From: Takakia lepidozioides
Taxonomy: Eukaryota; Streptophyta; Takakiopsida; Takakiales; Takakiaceae
Assembly: GCA_030704615.1 (NCBI GenBank)
Contig: CM060731.1
Coordinates: 27,530,001-27,594,000 of the forward strand
Length of the DNA: 64,000 nt
Direction: 5' to 3'
Under the pieces are notes generated by a model that saw nothing but the letters and a program-made list of their open reading frames with translations, made no database searches and was not told the origin of the DNA. This document shows positions 25,540 through 37,107 of the stretch, piece by piece. Both the position numbers and the translations under genes were made by a program. The stretch's first letter is position 1. Every line of letters starts with the position of its first letter.

Positions 25540-26300
25540 TGGTAAGATTAGTGGTTTAGGGGTGATGGTAAAGGTAGGTTTTCAGTTTAGGGTTTAAGAA
25601 CACTATTGGACAAACAAATATGGAACACAGTCGCTAGAACTTGGTGTGTGTTAGTAGGATAAATAAAAAATAAAAAATGGAGAAACAAATATTATGGAAG
25701 AGTCATTGGGCCGGAGAAGTATTTAGATTGAGGATTCGTCCTTGGAACCTGGTATTAAAATACATATGGTTATGGTATGGATACTTCATTCCCATTTGCA
25801 GGGGAAGGGTAAGGGTTTAGACGTAACAATGGCGTAGGGTTTTGTAATTTAGGGTTCCCGACGAGGGTTTAGGGTTTGGGTTGAAGGCAGAAATGGTGAG
25901 CATACATGCCGGAAGACTCGGCACTCACTACAACTTAGTGTATGTTAGTAGGGTACAAAATGGAAATTTGGATACATTGAAGAGATTTGGATAACCAAAA
26001 TGGTTATGGTTATGGTATGGATAGTTGATTCCCATTTGCAAAAGGAAGGGAAAGGGTTCTGGGATATTGGATTAAGGGTAAATGTTTAGGGTTTTATAGT
26101 AAGGGTTTAGCGTAAGGGTTTAGGGTTTTTGTTTAAGTTACAAAATAGACAAACACTTATGGAAAACTCCAGACTTCGCTAGAACTTAGTGTTGTTAGTA
26201 AGGTACTAGTAAGCAAAAAAAAAATGAAGAACCTAATATTATGGACAAGTATTTAAATGAAAGACTCGTCGTTGGAACCTGGTATTAAGATGTAATATAG
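25540..26300. repeat. Diverged tandem repeat with degenerate telomere-like TTTAGGG motifs
   Basis: Three related stretches (about 25595-25800, 25885-26040 and 26130-26300) share 'cta(g/c)aacttagtgt..gttagtagg', 'ggaacctggtattaa' and 'ggttatggtatgga'. Between them are clusters of GTTTAGGG/TTTAGGGTTT at about 25550-25600, 25815-25885 and 26075-26130. The plant telomere unit is TTTAGGG; the motifs here are scattered and imperfect. Confidence 0.5.
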
Positions 26301-27041
26301 AAAACAAACTATAACATGCCTAAATGCATATCAATCCAAAACAAAGGAAAAAACTAGCGCAAAAGTGAAGGGAGAAGACATTTCAATAACCATAATGGTG
26401 AAAGGTAAGTCAATCCTAAATCCTAAATTGCCAAAAAAATAAAAATAAAAATACACACTATGAGATTTGGAAAGAAAATGGCATTATATAACGACTTTTG
26501 GGAAGCGCCTGGATCTCATGGGAGAAAATGGATCTGAAGAAAACATGAGAAAGTATAAAAAGTCAGACCACCAAATAAAAACTAAGAGAAATGAAAATTG
26601 CTTAAAATTTGAACAACGGAAAATGACATGTGAAATTCCCTCTTAAACCAGGGCTAAAGATGAGAAGTATGAAAATGAAATGAAATGAAAATTTGGTGCA
26701 GAAAAGTCGTAGAGCTTAGAGGGAAAATGGAGGAAAACCTCAGAGAAAAAACTTTAGGACTGACAAATTGAAAAGTATATCAACAACGATTGAGTAAGGC
26801 TCCTCCTAGTGGGAGACTTTAGTGGGAGAATTGATTATGCAAAAAGCAAGTCCAATGTTTCAGAGAAAGACTGAAAATGGACTATTTTTTTTCGTTGTTA
26901 AAAACCTCTTTGACCGAATTTGAAGACTTCAGTGGTCGTGCCCGCCATTTTTGTTCTTGTGATCTATATGTTATGTAGGCCAACATAAGAAGATAACAAA
27001 AAGGATCCCCCAACGCATATAGAGAAGAAAAAAAATATTTC
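26301..27041. other. Intergenic AT-rich DNA, no gene recognised
   Basis: No coding signal; it separates the repeat block from the minus-strand DUF7869-like pseudogene. Confidence 0.4.
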
Positions 27042-30000
27042 TTAAATCGAAGTACTGGAGTTGACCTCAACAATATGTCCTTGGTCTGGAACTCGCTCGC
27101 ACGACTCGCTTTCTAACTGACGATTAGCCTCCTCCAAATTAGCGCGCGCCTTCAATGCTTTGGCGGCAGTAATTCTCTTAGTGCTATTCCTTGTCGTATT
27201 TTTTCGTGGAGGCATTGTCCACACAACTTGTTCACGTGGATCCATTGAGGAGGATCTGACGAGTTATACTCCCAAAGTTTTGACCAACAGTCCCTATACC
27301 TTTCCAAGTCTGTTGGGTTACCACATTTTCTCGGTCTCCACCACTCCACCTTCACCTTCTTAAAATTAGGATCCTTCCTTTCGCGGATCACGTCAGATAT
27401 TGCCACCCCCATCCAGACCGGGCACGTACTTGGGTCAAGAGGGCGAACGAGCACAAAAAACCTTTTCTCAATATCCTTGAACGGATTCAAGGATATTCTT
27501 GGTCGCTCACACCTCGGGCCATAGTAAGGTTCTAGGATTTCATCATCTTCTTCCACATCTGGCACTATATGTGGATGGATTCCATCTCTGAGATGATTCT
27601 TGGACCAATTTGTTTTCGGCCATAATCCCTCAAAAAGATATATATACGCTCGGGAGCTTCTGGAGTTGGCTTATCCAGCTCGGCGAGAATGTTTCCCCAG
27701 TACTGGCCGTATTGTTCCATTCGATCTCTGTAATGATCGTCAAGCATCATTCATTTCGTCCAAAAATCCTTGTATTTTTTTATTCCATTTTTAATGAATG
27801 ACTGTTTTTCGGAGGAGTCGTCCCCGACTCCCCAGATAGGTCTCCTTGGAACGGCGTCTGGGTCTCATTTAGGGAGCTTGGGAGTCCCGTCAGGATTGGA
27901 CTTCCACATCTTCACGCTATTGTTTGTTGGAAGCCAATCCGAATCAATAGCGGACTTCTTGTACTTCATGACGGGCCAGCCTCCGCATCCTTAAAAAAGC
28001 GGAAGACGTGCATCTCCGAAATCCCGACCAACGCCTCCTTTCCATCTAGAATAAAGCCCTTTACAAAATTCTTGAAGTCGGGAACCTCCTGAATAATCTG
28101 TGGAATGAACTGCAGATCTTGCGAGGTCATAAATGATCTCATCAAATCCAAAAGAATGTAGGTGCTTCGTTCCTTCAACTTCTTCGAAAGGTAGTTGAAG
28201 AACCCGTCGATGTCCTCATGGGTGTGTCCGACCATTAGGAACCCTAGCTGGATCTCTTCAAAACTATCTTTAGCGGTCAGGAGGGATAGAAAAGCAAGCA
28301 TCAATCTGTTCTTATTGTCCTTCGCGGAGTTATCCATTTGCAAGTACAGTCTTCTCGGAAGTGGACGCACACCATGTTTGTCTTCCGGCCTGCAGGGTTT
28401 AAGAGCATCCAAACATCTCGATTTACCTCTTAAAATTGATTCAAAAAACTCGTTTTGAAGTCGGTAATTGAAAATGTTCCTAGGCTCGCGACAGGTTGGC
28501 TTCTCCAGTGGGCGCAGGCAACGTGCCAAAGAACCAATTGTAAAGTTTGAATTTCCCTTCCAGAACTCAAGAGAATACTGACCGTAAGCTCCATCACCGT
28601 GTCCGTGCGTGACCATTCCTGTTAGTGAAACTGGAAGCTGACCCAATCCAGAATTCATCTTGTTTGGAGTCTGGAGCCTTGGAACAGCTATTTTCCTATG
28701 ATCCATTTTGTCGTGAATAATACAGAGTAACTCCTCCGGAATCATAACAGACTCATTCCTCCAGCTATGGTACAGTCTTCTGCACGACTCTTGGTGCCTC
28801 AAATGTTTATCAAGCGCTCGTTTGTGTGTCACATGTTCCACAACTCTTGACAGACTTTTTGATCAGGTCCTTGAACATCTCACACTCCGTGCACTTCGCA
28901 AATGTGCTCCCAGTTTTACGAACCTCCACGTTAGGAAATATCCGACTCCGGATGCGACTAACAGCCGACTGCGAGACTTTTTCCAACCCGAAAAGTTTGT
29001 TCGTCTGATACAATAAGGAATGGTCAGGAAAGGAACAGTGGAGGTTCATGAAACTAGAACCACAGTCGAAAGAGACAAAATTGAAGGGAGGATCATCCAC
29101 ATTGAATCAGAAAAAACTTCCAAGAAATAAATTAAAGAATGGAGATTTCATACCTCGTTGGACTCGTCTCGTATTCGCTTCCAGTTCATTTCAGGTGGTA
29201 AGACTCTCAAAGTATCCCTCCTTCCCTCCGCAATGCATCTTGTCTTATGGGGCATGAGGTCAGTATTTCCGTTGATAATGGACATAATGTTACCCTCTGC
29301 CTGAAGCGTCTGTGGGCGTGGCCTCTTCACTCCACGGTTCCCCTAGAGACTTGACAACCAACCGTATTTACTCAACTTTTTGTACTCCATGTATGTGGAC
29401 CTGCCAATTCCATGAATTGTCCACCACACAGTCTCACAAACATCTACATCCTCAATCGTAACGTATGCCCTGCGAGAGGTCCCTTCCAGCATGTGAAGTC
29501 GTTTTGAAACATTTAGTCCATGTTCTCTTCTCTCATCGAAAGTGGATCCCCAAAATGAAGTACGGATAGCCAAGGTTTTTTGTCAATCAAAATATTGACA
29601 GCAGTGAAGTCTGCAGCAAGGTTTGCTGCTCACGGACCGGACTTCCTCCAAGTAAGATTCTTCATTCTTTTTTTGGAGTGTTCCAAATCTCGATCCCTCT
29701 TCTTCCTCATAAAATATCGATACGCCGTTTTCTTCACACCTGCCTCGTGATCTTCGTACAAGATATTGTCAGAAGATCTAATAAAATTCTCCAGATCATT
29801 TAAGAGTAGTCTCCCACTTTCCAAAAGTCGTGTTTTTATTAAAGGCCATTTTACAAGAGACATCAAAGATCCAGATCCTCCATAAAGTATTCTGGTGACA
29901 AGAACTCCAACATCGTCCTCTCCCAGTTTGTCATTGAGGATCATCTTGTCCGGAATGCAGGCTTGAATCCTCCCCTCGAACAGTGCACCCCCATCATCAC

Positions 30001-30310
30001 CCAACAGTACACACTGCAAGTTTCTCCAGTTGTTTCTTCCGAGTCCTCCGCTCGGATTCCCGGAACTCTTCGATGATCTGTGGTTTGATTCATCCTTGTC
30101 GACGTCAGAATTTTCGGCAGTATACCTTGTCTCCGGCGTAAAATCAGGATTCATGTCAAGCCCTCCTTGATACTCGTTATTCTCCGCATGAACTTCGCCA
30201 ACATTCCACACCATCGGGGTCCCAATGGCCTCCTTCAAGGTGTCAGCATCCATATGTCCATAAGGAAGAGGACATAATAAGTGTGCTTCATCATAGGAGA
30301 TGAGAACCAC
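27042..30310 (-). pseudogene. Frameshifted DUF7869-like gene, possibly transposon-derived
   Basis: Read from 30310 downward, six blocks in changing frames form one protein. The first (30310-29630) is acidic then basic and vaguely resembles DUF8039 (LCPLPYGHMDADTLKEAIGT). The next (29573-29343) has VTIEDVDVCETVWWTIHGI, like the 'VC..aF..i.GI' segment of DUF7869 proteins. The third (29330-28810) contains CTECEMF. The core (28841-27966) carries LQMDNSAKDNKNR and VGHTHEDIDGFF. The C-terminal part (27750-27152) has a basic WWRP segment. Frames change near 28850, 27970, 27610 and 27240, each explained by about one lost base. The neighbouring YchF gene has no such errors, so decay is more likely than poor sequence. 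The function of DUF7869 proteins is unknown to me; the spread of the family suggests a mobile origin, which is inference. Confidence 0.7.
27966..28841 (-). CDS. Core open segment of the DUF7869-like protein
   Basis: The longest uninterrupted part of the pseudogene, 291 codons. The region from about residue 165 to 230 holds the most conserved-looking motifs: an LQMDN..KDNKNR block, then FLMVGHTHEDIDGFFNYLSK. Asp, His and Asp/Glu at these positions are reminiscent of an RNase H-fold nuclease, but I cannot confirm that fold by eye. The upstream block joins by a frameshift at about 28841-28850 and the downstream block by one at about 27966-27975. Confidence 0.65.
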   Translation of the reverse strand: MEHVTHKRALDKHLRHQESCRRLYHSWRNESVMIPEELLCIIHDKMDHRKIAVPRLQTPNKMNSGLGQLPVSLTGMVTHGHGDGAYGQYSLEFWKGNSNFTIGSLARCLRPLEKPTCREPRNIFNYRLQNEFFESILRGKSRCLDALKPCRPEDKHGVRPLPRRLYLQMDNSAKDNKNRLMLAFLSLLTAKDSFEEIQLGFLMVGHTHEDIDGFFNYLSKKLKERSTYILLDLMRSFMTSQDLQFIPQIIQEVPDFKNFVKGFILDGKEALVGISEMHVFRFFKDAEAGPS

Positions 30311-30644
30311 TGAAATGGTTGAGGAAAATAATTGGTGTCTATGACAGGTCCCAACCCCGGAGACATTAAGGCAGTCCCCAGTTGCTACTGGAGATGAAGA
30401 CCCGGGACTCTAAGCTCATGATCACCGGAACCTCCAGTGCACACGCGAGGTTCAAGAAACTGAAAACCCCTCCGTGGCGACCTTACTCATAGTAATAAGC
30501 AGTATGAGTTAAGACTATATTCAGAGATGAATCAATACAATAAAAGGAAATACACTCGCGTATGAACGTTTCAGAGAAGTAGAATAGAAATGGAATTATT
30601 GTTTGGTCTAGAACATGTCATGTGAAGATTGAGTCTAATTATAT

Positions 30645-30668
30645 AACCTCCACTGTACAGTGGAGGTG
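30645..30668. repeat. 24-bp palindrome, copy 1
   Basis: Arms AACCTCCACTG and CAGTGGAGGT(G) around a central TA; 22 bp are a perfect palindrome. It lies about 335 bp upstream of the DUF7869-like reading frame. Confidence 0.9.
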
Positions 30669-30764
30669 GTAGAGATACAGATGAAAAAAGTCGGACAGAT
30701 GAATACTTGTGGATGAATATGGTTACGTGGATTAATAATTGTCATGACGGATGAATGTGAGCAT

Positions 30765-30788
30765 TGACGCGACTGTCCAGTGGAGGTC
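30765..30788. repeat. 24-bp palindrome, copy 2 (one arm conserved)
   Basis: The right half TGTCCAGTGGAGGTC is conserved; the left arm has diverged. Confidence 0.7.
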
Positions 30789-31639
30789 CACGACTTGAGG
30801 GATGACGAAATACAGAAATTGGAGAGATGGACAAATACAGTGAAAGGAGAGTATTGGACTATAATTTCTAAACATGCAGATGAGAAATAAATAGATTTTC
30901 TTGTAGACTATCGAAAACACTCAGATGTCATAACATTTTCTACAAGAGAAGAGATTATGGAAATTCAGAGAGGTACACCTGCGATGGCCACAGAGGTACA
31001 GGATGCTCAAAGAGGTGCACTATGGGCAGTGAGGTGGGAGATGACCAAAGAGGTGCGGGAAACACAATCTGCAAGTGAGAGGTATGGAGATAGAAGTTTG
31101 AACAGTTTGCACTCAGACCTTATATAGAGGTGGAAACCAGGTTGCCCGCTGGAACTCCTCCAATGGGATAGTACGATACATTGTCTCGCGGATCGATTTC
31201 CGGCACCGTTGATATCCGATATGGCCACAATCGAACGGTTCTGGATGGTGCAGGAGTGCACTCTTTGATCGATTTCGGAAATGAGTGTCATTTATTGGTA
31301 GAACCCTATGTAACAATTATGATGCCAGAACGATAACGGTGGTTCAATGGTTTCGTACTCGTGCTTATAAAGCAGTATGTATTTCGCATTCAATGTTGTC
31401 CAAGTGGAACAAGGCCTGACGCCATTGATAAGCGTTTCATGAAATCGTGCAGCTATGACATTCGGCCGAGAATGCGGCGGGCGTAAATGAGTGAGAGAGA
31501 AAATATTCCAAGCCTTAATCCGCCGAATGTAGACATGGTCAGGAGCAATAATTCCAAGCGGCAAAACGCGGCAGAAGGATCTAACTTGTACATTTCATTT
31601 ATCGTCATGTGTGGGGTGTGGGAAATATCCCGCGGGGTT

Positions 31640-32159
31640 ATAATTGATGATCATGTGCAAGGGATCATTAACGTCATATTTTCTCGAAAGGATGAATGGA
31701 AAAAATGAATTGGATGATATTTGCATGGATGTTGGATGGAACACGCGCGACCGTTCGATTTCGAAAGGACGCGATGGTTCATATCCTTTGCGACGGCACC
31801 ATATAAGGGGTGTGGTCGTTCAGCCCACCCTTTTGGCACTCCATTGTGTACGCGGAAGCGCTGCGGAAGTGCTAAGACATACTAGCGCTAGAAAAGAGAG
31901 AGTTTTGAAGAGGGGAGAGCGTGAAGAGCAGAGAGCGTGTTGTGCAGGGTGCCGTGAGAGTAGAGAGAAGAGAGCGTGCAGTTCAGTGCAGCGTGAGAGT
32001 GCAGTGGAGGAAAGCAAGCAGACTGCGGATTCAAGTGCAGACAGGAGACGGGAGGGAAGCAGAGCGTAAGGGAGAGCGGAGCGGAGCGGTGAAAGCTTAA
32101 GGGTCAGGCGTTTCAGGTCAGCAATATGGGCACCAAAATGGCTCAGGCATCCAGCTCAG
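31640..32159 (+). promoter_or_regulatory. Possible promoter, 5' leader and first exon
   Basis: A TATAAGG box lies at 31802-31808, followed by a GA-rich leader. The ATG at 32126 opens a 34-base exon ending TCAG|GTAATG at 32159, a good splice donor. T-rich DNA resembling an intron follows. I could not find a downstream exon that keeps the frame, so this may be a promoter cut off from its gene by insertions. Confidence 0.3.
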
Positions 32160-33470
32160 GTAATGTTCTTGTTTACAGTTTCAATCTGGTTTGATGTCAT
32201 TCTCTCTAGCTCACTCTGGCTTGTTTTGATATGTTGGTTTCTTGTTGTTATGTTGTTTCAGTTTGTTTTGTTTGTTGATTTGCTTTTCTTTTTGTTTTGC
32301 TGTTGCTTTTGTTGGTCAGCATCGCCCACGTCGCTGTTGATTTGCTTCTGTTTCCTCACTCGCTTTCGTTCCAGAGGTTATAGAGCACCATTTGTTTCTT
32401 GCATGTACGTTTCGTGAGTGTGCTATCTTGTCTGATGCGGAGCATCTCATTTCAATTCATTGGTTCCAAAGCTGTTTCAATTAGTTTGAATTGATTAAAG
32501 CTGTTTAGGTGTTTCAATGCATTGCTGCTTCTCTGCTAGTGGTTTGTATGGTGGTTTATAAGGGTGGTTGGTATGGGTGGTTTGTGGTCCTGGTTTACTA
32601 GTGCTGCCGGATTATTAGGGTTATGGATTAGGGTTATGGCGGGTTAGGATCATGGTTTTTTGCGATTGGTTTTTCGAATTTCCGATATTTGAAAACGGGT
32701 TTTTCTTCGGGCCTAGGCTACTCTAGTAGACTAGTCTCCGTAGACCACTAGACCTCTAGAAGACCTCCATAAACTCCGGCAGGACAAACCACACAAACCT
32801 CACCTGCCCAGTGGAGGTTCCTGCGTGTTAGTATGCCAAGGCACAACATAAGGATGTTTTGAGATAGACTTATGTCGGTGCCTCCCCTGCGTTGATTTTT
32901 TGTTCTGCCAGTATAAAAAGAAGGTGCGTAGGAGTGCACACGGTGGCCAAAGATGGTTCTAAGACCGTCGTTGACATCTGTAAGAGGCCAAGGAGACAGA
33001 ATCCAGTAAACATCAACGAAGCAGAAATCCAAGACGCATCACCAGTCACTACAACAGATCACGGTATATCTGACTACCGAGCCGTGGTAAGTCATGGTTT
33101 TTCTGACTTTGACCATGACTTCCCTGTATTTTTTTACCAAATGGGGCTTCACGTAGTCGTTGAAATGACTACGTGACTACATAGTCCTCTGGGCGACTAC
33201 TTTGGTAGACGTCGTCATGACTGCATGGCTCCGCACTAGAGGGATGGTTGGTCAATGATGGTTGACCAGCACGAGCTCACCACCGAATAGTCACCGGAAT
33301 GACTTCTAGTGCAAGCCTGGTAGCCAAAAGGTTTAAAAAATTAAAAAAATTGCTTATAGGGTTGCGCATGAGAGGGTTGGGACTTAGTTTTCTTTTTCTT
33401 TTTCTCCTGCGCGGTTTCTTAGTATCGAGCTGTTGAGTTGGGTCATGGAATGCGATGATGGCTAGATAGG
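32160..33470. other. Non-coding DNA with one possible exon
   Basis: A stretch at 32912-33087 is bounded by TGCCAG| and |GTAAGT and reads as an open, basic segment (KRRCVGVHTVAKDGSK..). It cannot follow the first exon at 32126 without a stop. No family was recognised. Confidence 0.25.
32796..32819. repeat. 24-bp palindrome, copy 3
   Basis: AACCTCACCTG-CC-CAGTGGAGGTT in arm-spacer-arm form; the left arm is slightly diverged. Confidence 0.75.
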
Positions 33471-34489
33471 GGCGTGGGATGGAGGCTTTGCAGACCTATT
33501 CTTGAGCTACTGATGCAGGAAGGGGCGAAGCGCAACCTGCACCGCAACCGCAATGTGCTCTTGGCTCCTGTTAATACCATGATTTGGTATTCTTCCCGAT
33601 GTTTATAAGGTTATTGGGAGAGACAGCTTGGTCTTAGCAGTTGTTTCAATCGACGCCCGCTCAGCTGCACCGTGGTGGTTCTCACAGACCAATACGACAT
33701 TACCTAACTATAGACACAAGCAACACACACAAGAGGTCATATTGTGTTCATGGTCAGTCAAATCCTCCATGGGTCATGACACAAGGTCGAGGACAATGTG
33801 GTGAGGGCACCTTCTTCTTCGACCTATTTCAGCCTGTTTTGACCTTTCATCAGACTCGGATTTCTTCACGATGCAACCGCAATCACAAGGTCTGGTTTTT
33901 TCTTAATGTACCATGTAAAGTTCTAAGTTAGTCCATCATGCAAATGTGGGCTCTTGGCTCCTGTTATGATTTGGTATTCTTCCTAATGTTTACAAGGTTC
34001 TTGGGAGAGTCAGCTTGGTCTTAGCAGGCCGCGTTTCAATCTCTGCCAGTTCAGCTGTGGAAATCGCAACAGCAGCACAATTGATAAAATCAGGCACTGC
34101 TACTCAAGGCACCTTCTTCAACACATTTCACCCTGTTTTCTCCTCTTATCAGAATCAGCCCTAAATTGGTGAGGGCACCTTTTCTTCAACCTATTTTAGT
34201 CTGTTTTTCCCTCTCATCATTAGGGTTGGGGTGTTTGCTGGAAGAGGGCCGGATTTCAAGCACAAGATTATCTATGATTCCCTGTGGATCCATTGCTACA
34301 GGAAACCTGCATGGGTAGATGGTGAACTGGAAGCCGCAGCAGCAGCGGCACAATTGATAAATTAGGCACTGCTAATGAAGGCAACCTTCTTCAACACATT
34401 TCACCCTATTTTCCCCTCTTATCAAAATCGGCCCTAAATTTTCAGGTTGAATTTCTGTAAGTTACTGGTTGAATGAACCTTTGATAGTT
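33471..34489. repeat. Dispersed repeat segments that accompany PPR pseudogenes
   Basis: Segments recur within this stretch and elsewhere. 'atgatttggtattcttcc..atgttta.aaggtt.ttgggagag' occurs at about 33580 and 33970. 'caacacatttcaccct.ttt' occurs at about 34120 and 34390. A ~100-bp unit with 'agagggccgga.ttcaagc' and 'tgattccctgtggatc' occurs at about 34240, again at about 36290, and partly at about 48010. They look like duplicated flanks of one PPR gene family. A short PPR scrap is at about 33470-33540. Confidence 0.55.
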
Positions 34490-35085
34490 TGCAGTGTGTG
34501 TGCAAGCGTGGCAGCTCTAGAGAAGGGCAAAGAGGTCCATGGCGACATTGTCAGAGCTGCAATTGTACCACATGTCATTCTGAACCATACCCTCGTGGAC
34601 ATGTATAAAGGGAGTGTTTGATAGTATGGCTGAACAAGATGTGGGTGTCGTGGAGTGCGATGATTGCAGGATATGCACAGCTATGGCGTGGGATGTAGGC
34701 TTTTGAGAACTATGACCAAATGATGTGTGAAGGGGAGAAGCCCAACCACATCACATTTGTTTGTGTTTGCAATGTGTGTGCAAGCCTGGGAGCTCTGGGA
34801 AAGGGGAAAGAGGTCCATGGTGTCATCGTCAAAGCTGGAATTGTACCAGATGTCATCATGAACACTGCCCTGGTGGACATGTTTGTCAAATGTGGGTGCA
34901 TTCAGGATGCGAAGGGAGTTTTCCATACTCTGGCTGAACAAGATGTGGTGTCATGGAACGCCATGCTTGCAGGGTATGCACAGCATGGGCACGGGATGGA
35001 GGCTTTGGAGACCTATGAGCAAATGATTGGGGAGGGTGAAGCCCGACCACATCAGGTTTGTGTTAAAACCAATGAGGCATTTCAG
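34490..35085 (+). pseudogene. PPR (PLS-type) pseudogene segment 1
   Basis: The first ~230 bp contain a broken PPR unit with stops. From 34720 an open stretch reads PNHITFVCVCNVCASLG, then GKEVHGVIVKAGIVPDVIMN, DVVSWNAMLAGYAQHGHG and ALETYEQM. These are the helices of consecutive pentatricopeptide repeats of the PLS class, which in plants bind organellar RNA. There is no organelle signal, start or C-terminal E/DYW domain, so it is a fragment. The frame shifts near 35090. Confidence 0.8.
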
Positions 35086-35109
35086 CAGATTGAGGTACGT
35101 ATGTCTATC

Positions 35110-35735
35110 CCTTGCTTAAGTGCAACAAGATGGAAGGTCTGGACGCTGGAAAGCAGGTGCACACTTACATTATCCAAAGTAGATGCACGCCAAATGTTTT
35201 TCTACTCAACACCATTGTCTCCATGTATGTTAAGGGCGGGAGCATCATGGATGCTCACCAAGTGTTCAACAGAATGCCTCAACGATCTTTGATCACGTAG
35301 AATATAATGTTGGCAGGAGTTACCAAGCATGGGTGTGGTAGGAATGCTTTGGAGACCTATGAGCAACTGTTGTGCGAAGGGGTGAAGCCGAACCACATCA
35401 CGTTTGTTTGTGTTTGCAATGCGTGTGCAAGCTTGGGAGCTCTGGAAAAGGGGAAAGAGGTCCATGGTGACATCATCAAAGCTGGATTTGTACCAGATGT
35501 CATTCTGAATACTGCCCTGGTGGACATGTATGCCAAATGTGGGTGCAGCAAGCCTGATGTGAAGGGAGAGTTCGACAATATGGCTGAACGAGATGTGGTG
35601 TTTTGGAGTACCATGATTGCAAGGTATGTGCAACATGGATATGGGATTAAGGCTTTGGAAACCTAAGAGCAAATGATGTGGGAAGGGATGAAGCCAGACC
35701 AGGTCATGCTCATTTGTGTTTATAATATGCATATG
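35110..35735 (+). pseudogene. PPR pseudogene segment 2
   Basis: One frame runs from 35112, interrupted by TAG at 35298 where a Trp is expected (SLIT*NIMLAG) and TAA at 35664. It contains three or four PPR units (GKQVHTYIIQS, NTIVSMYVKGG, KEVHGDIIKAGFVPDVI, ALVDMYAKCG, AERDVVFW). The units are near-repeats of segment 1, which suggests tandem duplication. Confidence 0.8.
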
Positions 35736-35755
35736 CGAGCTTAGCAGCCCTAGGA

Positions 35756-36033
35756 ATGGTCAAAGGGGTTCATGGTGACATTATCAAAGCTGGAATTGTA
35801 CCAGATGTCATTCTGAACATTCCCCTGGTGTACATCTATGATCACCAAGTGTTCAACAGAATCCCTCAACGATCAGCTTTGATCACGTGGAATATAATGT
35901 TGGCAGGATTTACCAAGCATGGGTTGGTAGGAATGTTTTGGAGACCTATGAGCAAATGTTGCGCGAAGGGTTGAAGCCCAACCGCATCACATTTGTTTGT
36001 GTTTGCAATGCGTGTGCAAGCCTGGAAGCGTTC
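35756..36033 (+). pseudogene. PPR pseudogene segment 3
   Basis: A shorter copy of the same array: GDIIKAGIVPDVILN, then QVFNRIPQRSALITWNIMLAGF, then a frame change and RITFVCVCNACASLEA. Compared with segment 2 a block is missing between the second and third motifs. Confidence 0.7.
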
Positions 36034-36352
36034 TATTGTAGTGAATATTTTTCTGACCCCAGTCAACGGTGGGACAATCAAGGCAAAAAGGTGAATGCCT
36101 GTTGGATTACAGAGAGTAGAAGATGCAATTGAGCATAGGAACTAGTGTGATAAGTTGAGTTGGGTGTTTCCTAGAACAATTCGAGGCTTTCATTGTCAGC
36201 TGCTAGCAACAAGGCAAGGGTGAATGCATGATTTTGGCAGAGGCATGGATAGCTGAAGGAGCAGGGATAGAGTGTGGGTCCAGATTCATCGAAGAGGGCC
36301 GGACTTCAAGCTCCTATGATTCCCTGTGGATCAATAGCCACTAGCAACCTGC

Positions 36353-36916
36353 ATGAATAGATGGTCAACTGGAAGCTGCAGCAGTAGCGGTGGAATTGAT
36401 AGTCATATGTACAGTCATATATACGGCGATCTGTTGTTGTGGGTTTTATCGAGAACAAAAACCTTCAAGAAGAGATCTGAGAATCAAATATCAGATGTGG
36501 GCTCTGACGTGCAAACCTTCATAAATCCGGGCACTGACGAATCAATGTTCGAGGGAGTTATTTGACGGGAGACAACGGAGGAAACAAAGGAAGAGAAAGA
36601 TGAAAATGATGAGTGCAATCTTCAGTCTGATTCAGATAATGACATTTCTGTAGGAGATAGTAAAAAGTCCCCGGGATCCGTCCTTCTGTCCTCTCCCGGA
36701 TACAGTCCTGACTCTCCTCAATATCCAGTATCTATCCTTGCAATTTCTCCAGAATATGTCGCCGCTGATTCTCCTCAGTACGTCCCTAGAGATTCTCCAG
36801 AATACATCTCTGGAGATTCTCCGACATATACCCCTAGGGAGTACTCCCCTGAAACCCTCAGGATGATTCAAGAGAGCTCCTGTAGTTATTGTAGATATAA
36901 GAAAATGAAAAGATGA
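36353..36916 (+). pseudogene. ORF with CTD-like Ser-Pro/Tyr repeats, one stop
   Basis: A single frame runs from 36353 to the stop at 36914, broken once by TGA at 36563 (a CGA codon changed by C-to-T would explain it). The first part derives from a PPR-flank repeat. Then comes an acidic stretch (EETKEEKDENDE). From about 36660 there is a run of short units: SPGYSPDSPQY, ISPEY, DSPQY, DSPEY, DSPTYTPREYSP. This resembles the YSPxSPx heptads of the RNA polymerase II tail but is irregular. It ends CSYCRYKKMKR. I do not recognise the family. Confidence 0.45.
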
Positions 36917-37107
36917 ACCTCATCTTACAAAAGTATATCGAGTTCTTGTAGATATTAGATATTCGTTATTCGAATAATTTTGAGACCGCATGATGTATGG
37001 AATGGCGAGACGAGCCTTCTCTGAATAAATGTTTTTTCTTCTTATGAGTGAAATCTTTTTCTCCTCCTGAATTGAATTCTTTTATCTGTCAGCTATGAGC
37101 GTGTGAA

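Noticed and set aside
27042-30310. Frameshifts as sequencing error
   Set aside because: The YchF gene with ten splice junctions and 428 codons in the same window has no indel, so base quality seems good; decay is the simpler reading, though this cannot be excluded.
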